A stretch of DNA of 64,000 nt from Planctomycetota bacterium (GTDB taxonomy: Bacteria > Planctomycetota > UBA1135 > UBA2386). Position 1 is the stretch's first letter, and each line of letters opens with the position of its first letter. Positions 18,113-26,606 of the stretch are shown here, in pieces. Where the stretch lies: assembly GCA_028281765.1 (NCBI GenBank), contig JANQJF010000036.1, positions 1 to 64,000 on the forward strand, given 5' to 3'. A program made the translations under genes and the position numbers. The notes beneath the pieces were generated by a model, which saw only the letters and a program-made list of their open reading frames with translations, ran no database searches and was not told the DNA's origin.

Positions 18113-18342
18113 CACGCGACGCGGACGGGGTGTTCGATCTGCGTGGCTGGCTGGATCGCCACGCCGAGGGCGACGAACTCGTTCTCGGCTACGGCGACGT
18201 GCGCTCGCTCTTCGACGAGCTGCAGCGGCAGCGCCAGAGCGCGGACCGTCTGCGCAAGCAGAACCGCAAGGTGCGCGTGAAGATCGATCGGATCCGGGCG
18301 GAGTACGGCGCGCCGGCGGACAACGACGAGAGCGTCGACTGA
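18109..18342 (+). CDS. Small charged coiled-coil protein
   Basis: 77 aa, GTG start overlapping the stop of the M16 gene by 4 nt, so probably translated by coupling. No signal peptide. Residues about 35-62 form a short basic coiled coil (FDELQRQRQSADRLRKQNRKV) with an acidic tail. No family recognised. Its reality rests on the overlap, codon use like its neighbours and an uninterrupted frame. Confidence 0.6.
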   Translation: MTRDADGVFDLRGWLDRHAEGDELVLGYGDVRSLFDELQRQRQSADRLRKQNRKVRVKIDRIRAEYGAPADNDESVD

Positions 18343-18387
18343 GAACCGATCTGGACGAGATCGCCTGCTCGATCTGAAGGGAACCCG

Positions 18388-19818
18388 ATGATCCGCGAGA
18401 GCTACCCGTACTTCCTCGGCAACGAGCCCGTCGCCGCGAATCAGGACCTCGAAGTCGTCGACAAGTACACCGGCGACGTCGCGACGCGCGTCGCCCTCGC
18501 CGACGCCGCGGCGATCGACCGCGCGATCGGTCTCGCGACCGAGGCGGCCGAGCCGATGGCCAAGATGGCGGCCTACGAGCGGCAGGACGTGCTCGAGCAC
18601 TGCGTGAAGCGTTTCAGCGAGCGGTTCGACGAGCTCGCGTATTCGCTGTGCGTCGAGGCCGGCAAGCCGATTCGCGACAGCCGCGGCGAGGTCACGCGCT
18701 TGATCGACACCTTCAAGACCGCGGCCGGCGAGGCCGTGCGGATGACCGGAGAAGTCATGCCGCTCGACATCTCGGCGCGCGCGAAGGACTACACCGGCAT
18801 GTGGAAGCGCGTGCCGATCGGGCCGTGCTCGTTCATCAGCCCGTTCAACTTTCCGCTCAATCTGGTCGCGCACAAGGTCGCGCCGGCGCTCGCCGTCGGC
18901 TGCCCGTTCGTGCTCAAGCCGGCGAGCCTTACGCCGATCGGTGCGCTGATCCTCGGCGAGATCCTCGCGGAGACGGATCTGCCGAAGGGTGCGTTCTCGA
19001 TTCTGCCGTGTCGTCGTGATGGCGCGGACCTGTTCACGACCGACGACCGGCTCAAGCTCCTGAGCTTCACGGGTTCGCCGGACGTCGGCTGGGACCTCAA
19101 GGCGCGCGCGGGCAAGAAGCAGGTCGTGCTGGAGCTCGGCGGCAACGCGGCCGTGATCGTGGACGAGGGCTCGGACCTCGACGATGTCGTCGAACGGGTG
19201 ATCTTCGGCGCGTTCTACCAGTCGGGACAGAGCTGCATCGGCGTGCAGCGCGTGCTGATCCACGAGTCGATCTACGACGAGCTCCGCGATCGATTGGTGG
19301 CCGCGACGCAGAAGTTGCCGGCGGGCGACCCCAAGGTCGAAGAGACGTTCCTCGGCCCGATGATCTCCGAGCGCGAGGCGAGGCGACTGCACGGTTGGAT
19401 CGAAGATGCGGTCGGCAAGGGAGCCAAGCTCTTGTGCGGTGGTGCGCGTGACGGAGCGATGCTCCACGCGACGCTGCTCGAGGATGTGCCGCGCGACACC
19501 GATGTCCTGTGTCAGGAAGCGTTCGGCCCGGTCGCGGTCCTGTCGCGCTTCTCGGACTTCGACGCCGCGCTGCGCGAGGTCAACGACAGCGCGTTCGGCC
19601 TGCAGGCCGGCGTGTTCACGCGGGACCTCTACCGCGCGCAACGCGCGTGGGACGAGCTCGACGTCGGTGGCGTCGTGATCGGCGACGTGCCGTCATGGCG
19701 TGTCGATCACATGCCGTATGGCGGCGTGAAGGACAGCGGACTCGGTCGCGAGGGCGTGAAGTTTGCGATGGAGGACATGACCGAGATTCGGATGATGGTC
19801 GTGCGGACGCCGCCGTAG
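18388..19818 (+). CDS. NAD(P)-dependent aldehyde dehydrogenase
   Basis: 476 aa with AAGGGA Shine-Dalgarno upstream. The aldehyde dehydrogenase family is clear: SPFNFPLNL and the LKPAS cofactor site, Glu249 in VLELGGNAA and catalytic Cys283 in QSGQSCIGVQR, then EAFGPV. The sequence between resembles lactaldehyde/glyceraldehyde-3-phosphate-type (non-phosphorylating) and succinate-semialdehyde enzymes. It oxidises an aldehyde to an acid in the cytosol; the substrate cannot be read from the sequence. It is preceded at 46 bp by the coiled-coil gene and ends in a hairpin. Confidence 0.92.
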   Translation: MIRESYPYFLGNEPVAANQDLEVVDKYTGDVATRVALADAAAIDRAIGLATEAAEPMAKMAAYERQDVLEHCVKRFSERFDELAYSLCVEAGKPIRDSRGEVTRLIDTFKTAAGEAVRMTGEVMPLDISARAKDYTGMWKRVPIGPCSFISPFNFPLNLVAHKVAPALAVGCPFVLKPASLTPIGALILGEILAETDLPKGAFSILPCRRDGADLFTTDDRLKLLSFTGSPDVGWDLKARAGKKQVVLELGGNAAVIVDEGSDLDDVVERVIFGAFYQSGQSCIGVQRVLIHESIYDELRDRLVAATQKLPAGDPKVEETFLGPMISEREARRLHGWIEDAVGKGAKLLCGGARDGAMLHATLLEDVPRDTDVLCQEAFGPVAVLSRFSDFDAALREVNDSAFGLQAGVFTRDLYRAQRAWDELDVGGVVIGDVPSWRVDHMPYGGVKDSGLGREGVKFAMEDMTEIRMMVVRTPP

Positions 19819-19828
19819 TCCGACGGCG
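19811..19828. terminator. Hairpin at a convergent gene end
   Basis: CGCCGT (19811-19816) pairs with ACGGCG (19823-19828), loop 6 nt. It overlaps the stop of the plus-strand dehydrogenase gene and touches the stop of the minus-strand gene at 19829. The octamer TAGTCCGA occurs twice here (19816-19823 and 19830-19837). Confidence 0.5.
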
Positions 19829-22018
19829 CTAGTCCGAAAACACGACGTGCTCCATCCCGCGCGCCGGGATCGTCACCGAAACGTCGAGGGTCGTGCTGCC
19901 GTCCAGGTTCACGCGGTGTTGTTCGCCACTCGAGAATCGCACCGTCGTGTTGCCGGAGAAACCCGCGTAGTAGAGGTCCACGCGCAGCGTCCGCGTCACC
20001 TCGGTCGCCAGTGGATTGAACGCGACGAGCATCGCCTTCTCCTCGAGCTGCGGATTCACGTGCAGCATCCAGTCTACGTCTCGCCCGTCCGCCCGACGCC
20101 CGTGGATCACGTCCGACTCCAGGATCGCGCGATGCCGCTTGAACCAGTCGACCTGCCGCTTCACGACGGCCTTCGTCTCGTCCGTGTCGTAGAGCCGCGG
20201 TCCCCGGTAACACGCCTGCACGCCTAGAGCCAGATTGCTCGACAGCATGCGCTCGTAGTGGCCGAGATGCTCGCGCAGGGGCTCGATCGTCGCGGCTGCG
20301 CCGCCGCCGTGGTACTGCGTCAACGGCACGAACATCCAGCCCATCGTCGGCGTCTTCTGCCACGTGCCGTCGTAGATGTTCTGCCGCGTGTGAATCACCT
20401 GCTGATCGCGCGGTAGCGACCAGTTGACCTCGCGGTAGCCCATGCCGCACTTGTTTGATCCGGCGAGGTAGTAGTAGTCGGGGACGTTGAGATACACACC
20501 CGTTGCGCGGCACCACGCGTAGAAGTCCTTGATGCGTCGCGATTGCTTCCAGCGTGAGTCGTCGAACGCGAGGTGGCCCGGATGTGTCGTAGACGTGCAC
20601 GGGTCGCCTGGGTAGCTGCCGTCATGTTCGAGCAGGCGGAAGCCGGTGTGTTGGTAGAAGCGGTAGAGCTTGTGGAAGTAGTCTTCGCCCCACTGGCTGC
20701 AGAGGCATGGCGCGTTGCCGAAGCGCGGGCGCTGCCCCTCGGGCATCACGACGTTGTGCTCGGCGCTGATGCTGCGTGACGAGAGCAGCGAGTAACCGCC
20801 GATCTCGATGCCACGCGCGCGGGCGTACTCCGTGTGCTCGCGCCAGCGTTCGATGTTCGCGTCGCTCGGGTCCTCGACGTTGAAGCCGCTGCCGAACGTC
20901 AGGATCGCCATCTCGAAGCCGACCTCGGCGCACTGATCGATCGCGTTGCGCACGACGGCGTGGTCCGCGCTGCGGACGTGCATCATCAGCGGGTTCTCGG
21001 TGATCCAGGGCGCGATCGTGCGGTAGACGCGGCGCTGCGTAAGCCCTTGGCGCTCCCGTTCGTAGGAGTCGTACGCGACGACCCACGTGTGGAAGCTCGT
21101 GAACGACTGGCGCGGCGCGATTTCGACGCCCGGTCCGATGCCAGGTTCGATGCGCAGCAAGCACGGGGTGAGTCGTCGGTAGTTGACCTGCGAGGAATAG
21201 TCGGGGTCGGCGACCCAGTGCACGACGTGCTGGTTGGCCGTCAGCGCCGTGCCGCCGCCGCAGGCGTAGTCGGTCTCGACGTGCAGGTTCGGGGGTCGCA
21301 TTCCCGCCATGTCCCGCGGTTCGACCTGCGAGTCGTACTCGACCGCGGCGAGGATCTCGGAGGCGAACGCGTCGAGCCGCACGCTGCGCTCGGACGTGTT
21401 GCGTACGACGATGTGCTTGCGCACGCAGGGGACGCCGTCGTAGAGCGCGTATACGACGTCGACTTCGACCGAGCGGTCGGTGTGCCCGTACGACATCGTC
21501 AGCGTGATGCCGGGTGGCGGCCACGCTGCCAGCGGGTCGTGATGACGCACGCGTTTCCAGGCCATGCGTTCCGTGAGCGGCGCGATCGCGACGCGTCGCA
21601 GCTGCAGAGCGCTCGGATCGGTTGTGAGACGCGCGATCCACTCCTCGGTCAAGAACGCGTAGTTCGGTTGACCCAGGAGTCCCCCGACGGCGATCTGTTC
21701 GCCGTCAATCGTGATCGAGGCCTCTGGCTTCACGCCACGCAAGAGGGACTGCCGCGACGTCACTTGATCGAAGGCGATCGTCGCTCCGTTGGGACGAGAC
21801 GCGAACGTGCGGCGAATCAGGCCGTTGTCGAGGACGATGCGATCATCATCGGTCCGGAACACTTGCGCGCGAAATGGTGCCGGATCGAGCAGCCAATCCG
21901 TGTTCTCCGGACGTGGAGTAACCGCGGACGGGATGGTGTCGATGCCGTCTTGGGCCGTGCCGGACGCGACGAGTGTGGTGGCACAGGCGAGCGAGAAACG
22001 ACGGCGAGCGGCGCGCAT
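19829..22018 (-). CDS. Exported glycoside hydrolase-like protein (alpha-galactosidase-type fold)
   Basis: 729 aa with an N-terminal signal peptide (about 1-23). The N-terminal half is beta-rich, as in the super-sandwich of clan-D glycosidases. The middle reads as a TIM barrel, with a possible nucleophile Asp in LLEHDGSYPGD, and the C-terminus is a small beta domain. The layout resembles GH36/GH27-like alpha-galactosidases, but the usual family motifs are not exact, so the enzyme class is a suggestion. Probably periplasmic or secreted, acting on polysaccharide. Its neighbours are other secreted proteins. Confidence 0.55.
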   Translation of the reverse strand: MRAARRRFSLACATTLVASGTAQDGIDTIPSAVTPRPENTDWLLDPAPFRAQVFRTDDDRIVLDNGLIRRTFASRPNGATIAFDQVTSRQSLLRGVKPEASITIDGEQIAVGGLLGQPNYAFLTEEWIARLTTDPSALQLRRVAIAPLTERMAWKRVRHHDPLAAWPPPGITLTMSYGHTDRSVEVDVVYALYDGVPCVRKHIVVRNTSERSVRLDAFASEILAAVEYDSQVEPRDMAGMRPPNLHVETDYACGGGTALTANQHVVHWVADPDYSSQVNYRRLTPCLLRIEPGIGPGVEIAPRQSFTSFHTWVVAYDSYERERQGLTQRRVYRTIAPWITENPLMMHVRSADHAVVRNAIDQCAEVGFEMAILTFGSGFNVEDPSDANIERWREHTEYARARGIEIGGYSLLSSRSISAEHNVVMPEGQRPRFGNAPCLCSQWGEDYFHKLYRFYQHTGFRLLEHDGSYPGDPCTSTTHPGHLAFDDSRWKQSRRIKDFYAWCRATGVYLNVPDYYYLAGSNKCGMGYREVNWSLPRDQQVIHTRQNIYDGTWQKTPTMGWMFVPLTQYHGGGAAATIEPLREHLGHYERMLSSNLALGVQACYRGPRLYDTDETKAVVKRQVDWFKRHRAILESDVIHGRRADGRDVDWMLHVNPQLEEKAMLVAFNPLATEVTRTLRVDLYYAGFSGNTTVRFSSGEQHRVNLDGSTTLDVSVTIPARGMEHVVFSD

Positions 22019-22083
22019 TCATAGATCTTGAACCGGCCGGATCGGACATCAAGTCCGGACTCCGTGGCGCGCCGGAGTCGTGA

Positions 22084-23099
22084 TCAGGGCGTCGCCGATC
22101 CGATGCGTAGCGCGAGAGCGTTCGACAGCTTGACGCCGAAGGGGTTCGTGCCCGCGTTTGGAACCGCGAACTGCAAGACGAACGTTTCGCCGAGGATTCC
22201 AGTCATGTTCGGAATAGACACGTCGAGGGACGAGACCGTAGACGTCATCGTGTCCATCGGAAGGATCACGAAGGGCGAGACGTGTAGCACGCAGTCGGTC
22301 ATTCCGATCGGTGTCAGATCGAGGCCTGGACTGAGGGCCTGGTTGCCGACCATGAGCGTGGTCATCGGATGAGTGTGGGTCGCGCGGAGGACCAGCGATG
22401 TACCGATCTCCGGGGCCCCCGCAACTACGTCGAGGAGAGGTCGAATTGCTGCGCGTGCGAGCAGCCCGGGCCGATCGAAGTCACCGAAGCGGGAGTTCCT
22501 ACTCGCGTGTGGATGTTCTGCCACGTCACCGCTTGGCCCCACGAGGCGAGTGCGACCCGCCCATCTCCGACATGGTGCGAGAAGTCGCCCGCAGCCGAGA
22601 GAGCGGGAAGCGCCCCGAGAGTGACGTGGACCGCCGTGCTCGACATCCAGACCGAAAGATCCATCTGCGCGAAGTGATTGATGGTCGATTCCGCGAGCAG
22701 TTGGGGGTTCTGCAGTTCGCCCTGAGCGGAGAGTGGCTCGGTGACACGAAGCAGTCGTAACGGCGAATCGGGGGCTCCATTCGTCAGCAGCGCCAGGTAC
22801 TCCGGCGCGGGCGCGGACTCGTCGCCGGGTCTGTAGCCGAGCAGGAGGCCGGCATCGCCAATGCTGCCGTCGAACATGGACATGCGGACGTCGAGAGCGC
22901 CGGTAGAACCCCAGGTGCACGGTACGTAGCTGATCCCCATGCCGAGGCCGTCGAAGAACATGGATTCGTTCGACAAGATCCAGCAGGGGGCGCCCGCCGT
23001 GATCGTGAGTGAGGAGGGAGTGATGGAGGAGTCACCGCACGGAGTCTGCGCCGATGCCGAGACGCAGATCAGTGAGACGAAGAGCGTGGATCGCAGCAT
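22084..23099 (-). pseudogene. Secreted protein interrupted by a 1-nt frameshift
   Basis: Reading from the ATG at 23099 gives a signal peptide (ending SASAQ) and 224 residues, stopping at 22425 after GPGCSHAQQFDLSST. The frame one base over then continues without a break to 22084, reading VVAGAPEIGTSLVLRA and ending ALALRIGSATP. The second part is exactly the C-terminal module that planctomycete secreted proteins carry after a GPGC segment. Adding one base near 22426 joins the two parts into a protein of about 338 aa. It is either a recent pseudogene or a sequencing error in ACGTAG. Upstream, AAGGG is the Shine-Dalgarno and TACGAT (23133-23138, minus strand) a probable -10. Confidence 0.7.
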
Positions 23100-23175
23100 G
23101 AGGTTCCCTTTTCGTCCGAAGCGAACCGAGCGATCGTAGCAGTCAGCGGGAGTGCTGTCGACCCGCGTGCCTGAT

Positions 23176-24555
23176 CTACAGCTGCACGACCCAGACCCGT
23201 TCGGACTCCAGTAGTCCCTTTTCGTCCTTCAGCACCCACGGCAGCCGTTCCGCGCTGACCTTTGCGTGGTCCTTCACCCGACACACGACGCGGAACTTGC
23301 CCTTCGCGTTGCGTTCGGGGCGCCACAGGAACTTGTACGTCTTCTTGCTGAAGCTGTGCGAGCGGGCAGCGTGCTTCGCGTCGAGCTTCGGCAGCTTGCC
23401 GCGCTTCGCGCGGTCCTCGAGCTTCTTGAAGGGGATTGTCTTCGGCGCGCTGTCTTCGGGGAATACGTACCAGCACACTTCGAGCCCGTGCTTCTTCGGT
23501 TGCACGAGGTCGACCTCGAACCGGTAGCGACCGTCGCGCTCCGCACGGATCGAACTCTGCTTCTTCTCGCCTTGCGCGGCCGGGCGAGACTCGTCGATCG
23601 GGTCGACGTAGCGGTAAATCCGCAGCACGAGGGCTTCGCGACACACGGTGCAGAACTCGCGACCCTGACTCATGATGCACTGCGTCGTGTTCGATCGCCA
23701 TGCGCCCTTGATGCGTCCCGCGCCGCCACGGTACACGCCAACGCCCGGCGCCTTCGCCTCCAGCCAGTGCGCCCACGGGACCTTCTTCTTGTCGCCGGTG
23801 TTCGAGATGTTGACCGAGTTGCGCACGCTTTCGCCGCGGTCGTGCGTGTAGGTCGTGTACTCGTCGCTGAGTCTGCCGAACGAGTGGCCCCATTCGTGGT
23901 TGATCAGCCCGGGGTTGCCGGAGCCGCAGGCTGCGACGCCTCGGCCGCCGGTGCCGCCCATGCCCTTCGCCTTCGTCATCACGATCGCGAGCTCGTCGTG
24001 CGATGGCAAGTTCATCAGCGCCTCCATGACCCGGTTGCGCGACACCATGAAGAACGGCTCGTTGCGGCCCATCATCTTGCCGTCGAACGCGGTGTCGTAT
24101 GCGCGGCCATGGCTGTCGATGTTGCCGTCCTTGCTCGCGACGTTGATGCGGATGAAGTTGTGATGAGCGTAGTACTCCTCGAACACCTCACGGCTCTTGA
24201 AGTGCGTCGGGATTTGCTTCGCCATGTCGTCGAAGCGGTTCTGCTCGGAGAGCTTGAACGCGTCGCCTGCGATCACGACGTCGACCCGGTTCTCGCTAGG
24301 ACCGTTCTCGACGAGATACGTCCAGCCGAGGAATGCGGTCTTGCCGCTCCGCGTCAACGCGAGTTCCCCGGCGGCCGTGTTCGGCCACTTCTTGGCGATG
24401 CGCTTGTACGAGGCGTGGGCCTTCGAGTAGCTGCCTTTGGACGCGAGAGCCTCCGCCTTCGAGAACGCCTTGGCCGCCGATGCTTCGGCGTTCTGCGCCG
24501 TCGCCGGCATGCTGGCGAGCGAGACGAGTAGAGCTGTCGTGAGCGATCGGGACAC
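23176..24555 (-). CDS. Secreted M64-like metallopeptidase
   Basis: 459 aa with a signal peptide (about 1-20) and GGAGG Shine-Dalgarno. Residues 25-70 form a TPR-like helical hairpin (AEALASKGSYSKAHASYKRIAKKW). The peptidase domain follows, with the zinc site HEWGHSFGRLSDEY: His220, Glu221, His224 and the downstream DEY that marks the M64 (IgA peptidase) family. Cys pairs near 310-325 probably form disulfides. A C-terminal beta domain (about 340-459) may bind substrate. Exported; cleaves unknown proteins. Confidence 0.85.
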   Translation of the reverse strand: MSRSLTTALLVSLASMPATAQNAEASAAKAFSKAEALASKGSYSKAHASYKRIAKKWPNTAAGELALTRSGKTAFLGWTYLVENGPSENRVDVVIAGDAFKLSEQNRFDDMAKQIPTHFKSREVFEEYYAHHNFIRINVASKDGNIDSHGRAYDTAFDGKMMGRNEPFFMVSRNRVMEALMNLPSHDELAIVMTKAKGMGGTGGRGVAACGSGNPGLINHEWGHSFGRLSDEYTTYTHDRGESVRNSVNISNTGDKKKVPWAHWLEAKAPGVGVYRGGAGRIKGAWRSNTTQCIMSQGREFCTVCREALVLRIYRYVDPIDESRPAAQGEKKQSSIRAERDGRYRFEVDLVQPKKHGLEVCWYVFPEDSAPKTIPFKKLEDRAKRGKLPKLDAKHAARSHSFSKKTYKFLWRPERNAKGKFRVVCRVKDHAKVSAERLPWVLKDEKGLLESERVWVVQL

Positions 24556-24582
24556 GCGGACCTCCGTGGGGCGGGCGCGATC

Positions 24583-25782
24583 CTACACGCCTCCCGTCCC
24601 GGCGGGGCGTTTCCAGGGCAATGGCGCCGGATATCGCCGACCGTTCAGTAGCACGCCGATCCAGGTCGACCGTACGAACAGGTGGTAGCTTCCGAAGACG
24701 AAGGGCGTGAAGATCGCGATCACAAGGGGGGCCTTGAGCAGCGCCGGCACGTCGACGTCGCGGAGCATGCCGGGCAGCCAGCAGCAGAACGGCAGATGCA
24801 CGAGGTAAGCCCAGTACGACGCGTCGACGAGGTAACGCGTGCGGGTGTTCGGCCGGTTGGCATGGCGAAGGAAAGCTCCGGTCAGGCCGAAGATCAGCTG
24901 CCAAGTCGCGAGGGCGAGCACGAAGGTCGAGACCGCGTGGGTGGTCGGGTCTTCGGCGCGGAACTGCATACCGCGCATCCAGCCGACGACCAGCACAGAA
25001 GCGACGCCGAGCCCGAGGTTCTGCGACGCGAAGCGCTCGAGCGAGGCGAGGCGCTCGCGGCGGGTGTACAGGAGCCAGCCGACCCCGAAGAACACCGCAT
25101 ACGCGGTCAACGTATCGTTCCCCACGCGGAACGTCGCGTCCGTATCGAGTCCTCCCGAAGTCATCGTGATCATGCTGGCGCCGGTGATCGCGGTGAGGAC
25201 CAGGAGACGCGGGCGGCCGAGCAAGAGTCCGTCGAGCAGCGTGATCGCGCGGTTGCGCATCGCCGGCGACAGCAGTCGTGATGCTCCGTAGACCGCGGCC
25301 GCCAGCGCGTAGAAGTGCAGTAAGTAGTACAGGAACCAGAGGTGGATCGTCGACGGGTGCGCGAACAAGCCGCCTGTCTGCAGCTCGCGCCAGACTTCGT
25401 CGAGCGCGCCACGCCAGTCCGTCTCCGCGTGGAAGAGCGCGAAGTCGGTTCCGGTTCTCGAGAGCACGAACAGCGGTGGCCAGAACAGCACGAAGGGCAG
25501 GCCGATCCGCATCAGGCGATTGCGGAACATCCCTCCGGGTCCGCGTCGCTCCACCAGCATGGCCGTGAAGAACCCCGCCATGACGAAGAACACGGGCATC
25601 TGGAACACGTGGATGAAGCCGGCGGCCAGGTCCCAGAGGACGTGGGTATTCGGGTCCTGGATCGGCCAGTCGTTGCCGAAGTCGGTAGGCCCGTACGAGA
25701 CGACCCCGTGCAACAAGATGCCGAGCAGCATCATTGCGGCGCGAAGCGCGTCGAGCGCGTGGAGCCGTTCGATCGGTGCCAT
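24583..25782 (-). CDS. Acyltransferase 3 family membrane protein (OpgC-like)
   Basis: 399 aa with about ten membrane helices. The start (RLHALDALRAAMMLLGILLHG) and the following FQMPVFFVMAGFF are the signature of acyltransferase-3 proteins. It is closest in layout to MdoC/OpgC, which moves succinyl or acetyl groups onto glucans outside the membrane. The acyl group and acceptor are unknown. The gene is divergent from tetR and shares a 106-bp region with it. Confidence 0.85.
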   Translation of the reverse strand: MAPIERLHALDALRAAMMLLGILLHGVVSYGPTDFGNDWPIQDPNTHVLWDLAAGFIHVFQMPVFFVMAGFFTAMLVERRGPGGMFRNRLMRIGLPFVLFWPPLFVLSRTGTDFALFHAETDWRGALDEVWRELQTGGLFAHPSTIHLWFLYYLLHFYALAAAVYGASRLLSPAMRNRAITLLDGLLLGRPRLLVLTAITGASMITMTSGGLDTDATFRVGNDTLTAYAVFFGVGWLLYTRRERLASLERFASQNLGLGVASVLVVGWMRGMQFRAEDPTTHAVSTFVLALATWQLIFGLTGAFLRHANRPNTRTRYLVDASYWAYLVHLPFCCWLPGMLRDVDVPALLKAPLVIAIFTPFVFGSYHLFVRSTWIGVLLNGRRYPAPLPWKRPAGTGGV

Positions 25783-25848
25783 CGGAGGGTCAGCCCTGCA
25801 GCACTCGGTCTACTCGATGGCGAACTGGGAATCGGCAACAAGTTCGAG

Positions 25849-25854
25849 TTGACA
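25849..25854 (+). promoter_or_regulatory. TTGACA -35 box of the TetR gene
   Basis: TTGACA is a perfect -35 match. TAGGCT 16 nt downstream (25871-25876) could be the -10. The first operator copy (25860-25873) covers the spacer and -10, as expected for autorepression. Confidence 0.55.
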
Positions 25855-25859
25855 TCTGC

Positions 25860-25873
25860 CGACCAGTAGGTAG
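25860..25873 (+). promoter_or_regulatory. TetR operator, copy A
   Basis: CGAC-CAGTAG-GTAG. It matches the consensus CTAC-N3-TAG-GTAG of copies B and C except for one base in the left arm. It lies between the -35 and the start of tetR. Confidence 0.6.
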
Positions 25874-25888
25874 GCTCCCACGCCTCAG

Positions 25889-26455
25889 ATGACCGACCGC
25901 AAGCTCCAGATCCTGCAGACCGCCGCCGACGTGCTCGAGAACAAGAGCTTCGCGGCGTTCAGCTACCAGGATCTCGCCGAGCGGCTCGGCATTCGTAAGG
26001 CCAGTATCCATCACCACTTCGCGACGAAGGACGACCTGGGCCGCGCGCTGATCGCCTACTACCAGGAGAACGGCGACGCGATCATGGGGCGGCTGGCGGA
26101 GGCCGGCACGCCCGGTCAGGCCATCGCCGCGATGCTCGATCTCGCCGAGGAAGTGCTGCTGGACGCCAAGCCGAGCCACGTGTGCCCGTCCGGCGCGTTC
26201 GAGATCGATGCGGGCTCCCTGTCCGACGAGTTCCAGACCGCGATCCGAGAGTTCAAGCAGCGCCATCTGGACCGCGTGGCGGGGCTGCTCGACGCGGCCC
26301 GTGCGCAGGGCGAAGTGGCGTTCCTCGGCGATCCCGCCGACCAGTCGGCGATCATCATGGCAGCGCTGCAGGGCGCCCGTGAGGCCGATCCGGTCCTCGG
26401 TCGCGACTTCTTCCGCGGCGTCGTCCGCCAGCTCAAACGCAGCATGGGGCTCTGA
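25889..26455 (+). CDS. TetR-family transcriptional repressor
   Basis: 188 aa. The N-terminal helix-turn-helix (about residues 20-50) has the family pattern FSYQDLAERLGIRKASIHHHFATKDDLG. The C-terminal ligand-binding domain matches the C-terminal TetR_C type with a conserved CPSGAF segment, as in YxaF/LmrA-like regulators. It precedes and is codirectional with the RND-LolA-like-barrel genes. The same dyad motif occurs once before its own start and twice before the transporter, so it probably represses both until it binds a hydrophobic ligand. Confidence 0.92.
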   Translation: MTDRKLQILQTAADVLENKSFAAFSYQDLAERLGIRKASIHHHFATKDDLGRALIAYYQENGDAIMGRLAEAGTPGQAIAAMLDLAEEVLLDAKPSHVCPSGAFEIDAGSLSDEFQTAIREFKQRHLDRVAGLLDAARAQGEVAFLGDPADQSAIIMAALQGAREADPVLGRDFFRGVVRQLKRSMGL

Positions 26456-26496
26456 TTCGATGCGAAACGTCGGTCACACCCCGCGCGGCCTTCTCC

Positions 26497-26516
26497 TCTC
26501 TACGAGTAGGTAGAGA
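26497..26516 (+). promoter_or_regulatory. TetR operator, copy B
   Basis: TCTCTAC (26497-26503), GAGTAG, GTAGAGA (26510-26516). This is a perfect 7-bp inverted repeat with 6-nt spacer, the best of the three copies. It lies about 90 bp before the transporter start. Confidence 0.65.
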
Positions 26517-26584
26517 ACCGAAACGATGACCCCTCCTCGTGAATTGGCCGATTTGGCCTCTGGCTTCTCCGCTCCTGAGCCTTC

Positions 26585-26598
26585 CTACTGATAGGTAG
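26585..26598 (+). promoter_or_regulatory. TetR operator, copy C
   Basis: CTAC-TGATAG-GTAG ends 8 nt before the ATG at 26607. It overlaps the ribosome-binding region, so a bound repressor would block transcription and the message would carry the site at its 5' end. Confidence 0.6.
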
Positions 26599-26606
26599 CG
26601 ATTTCG

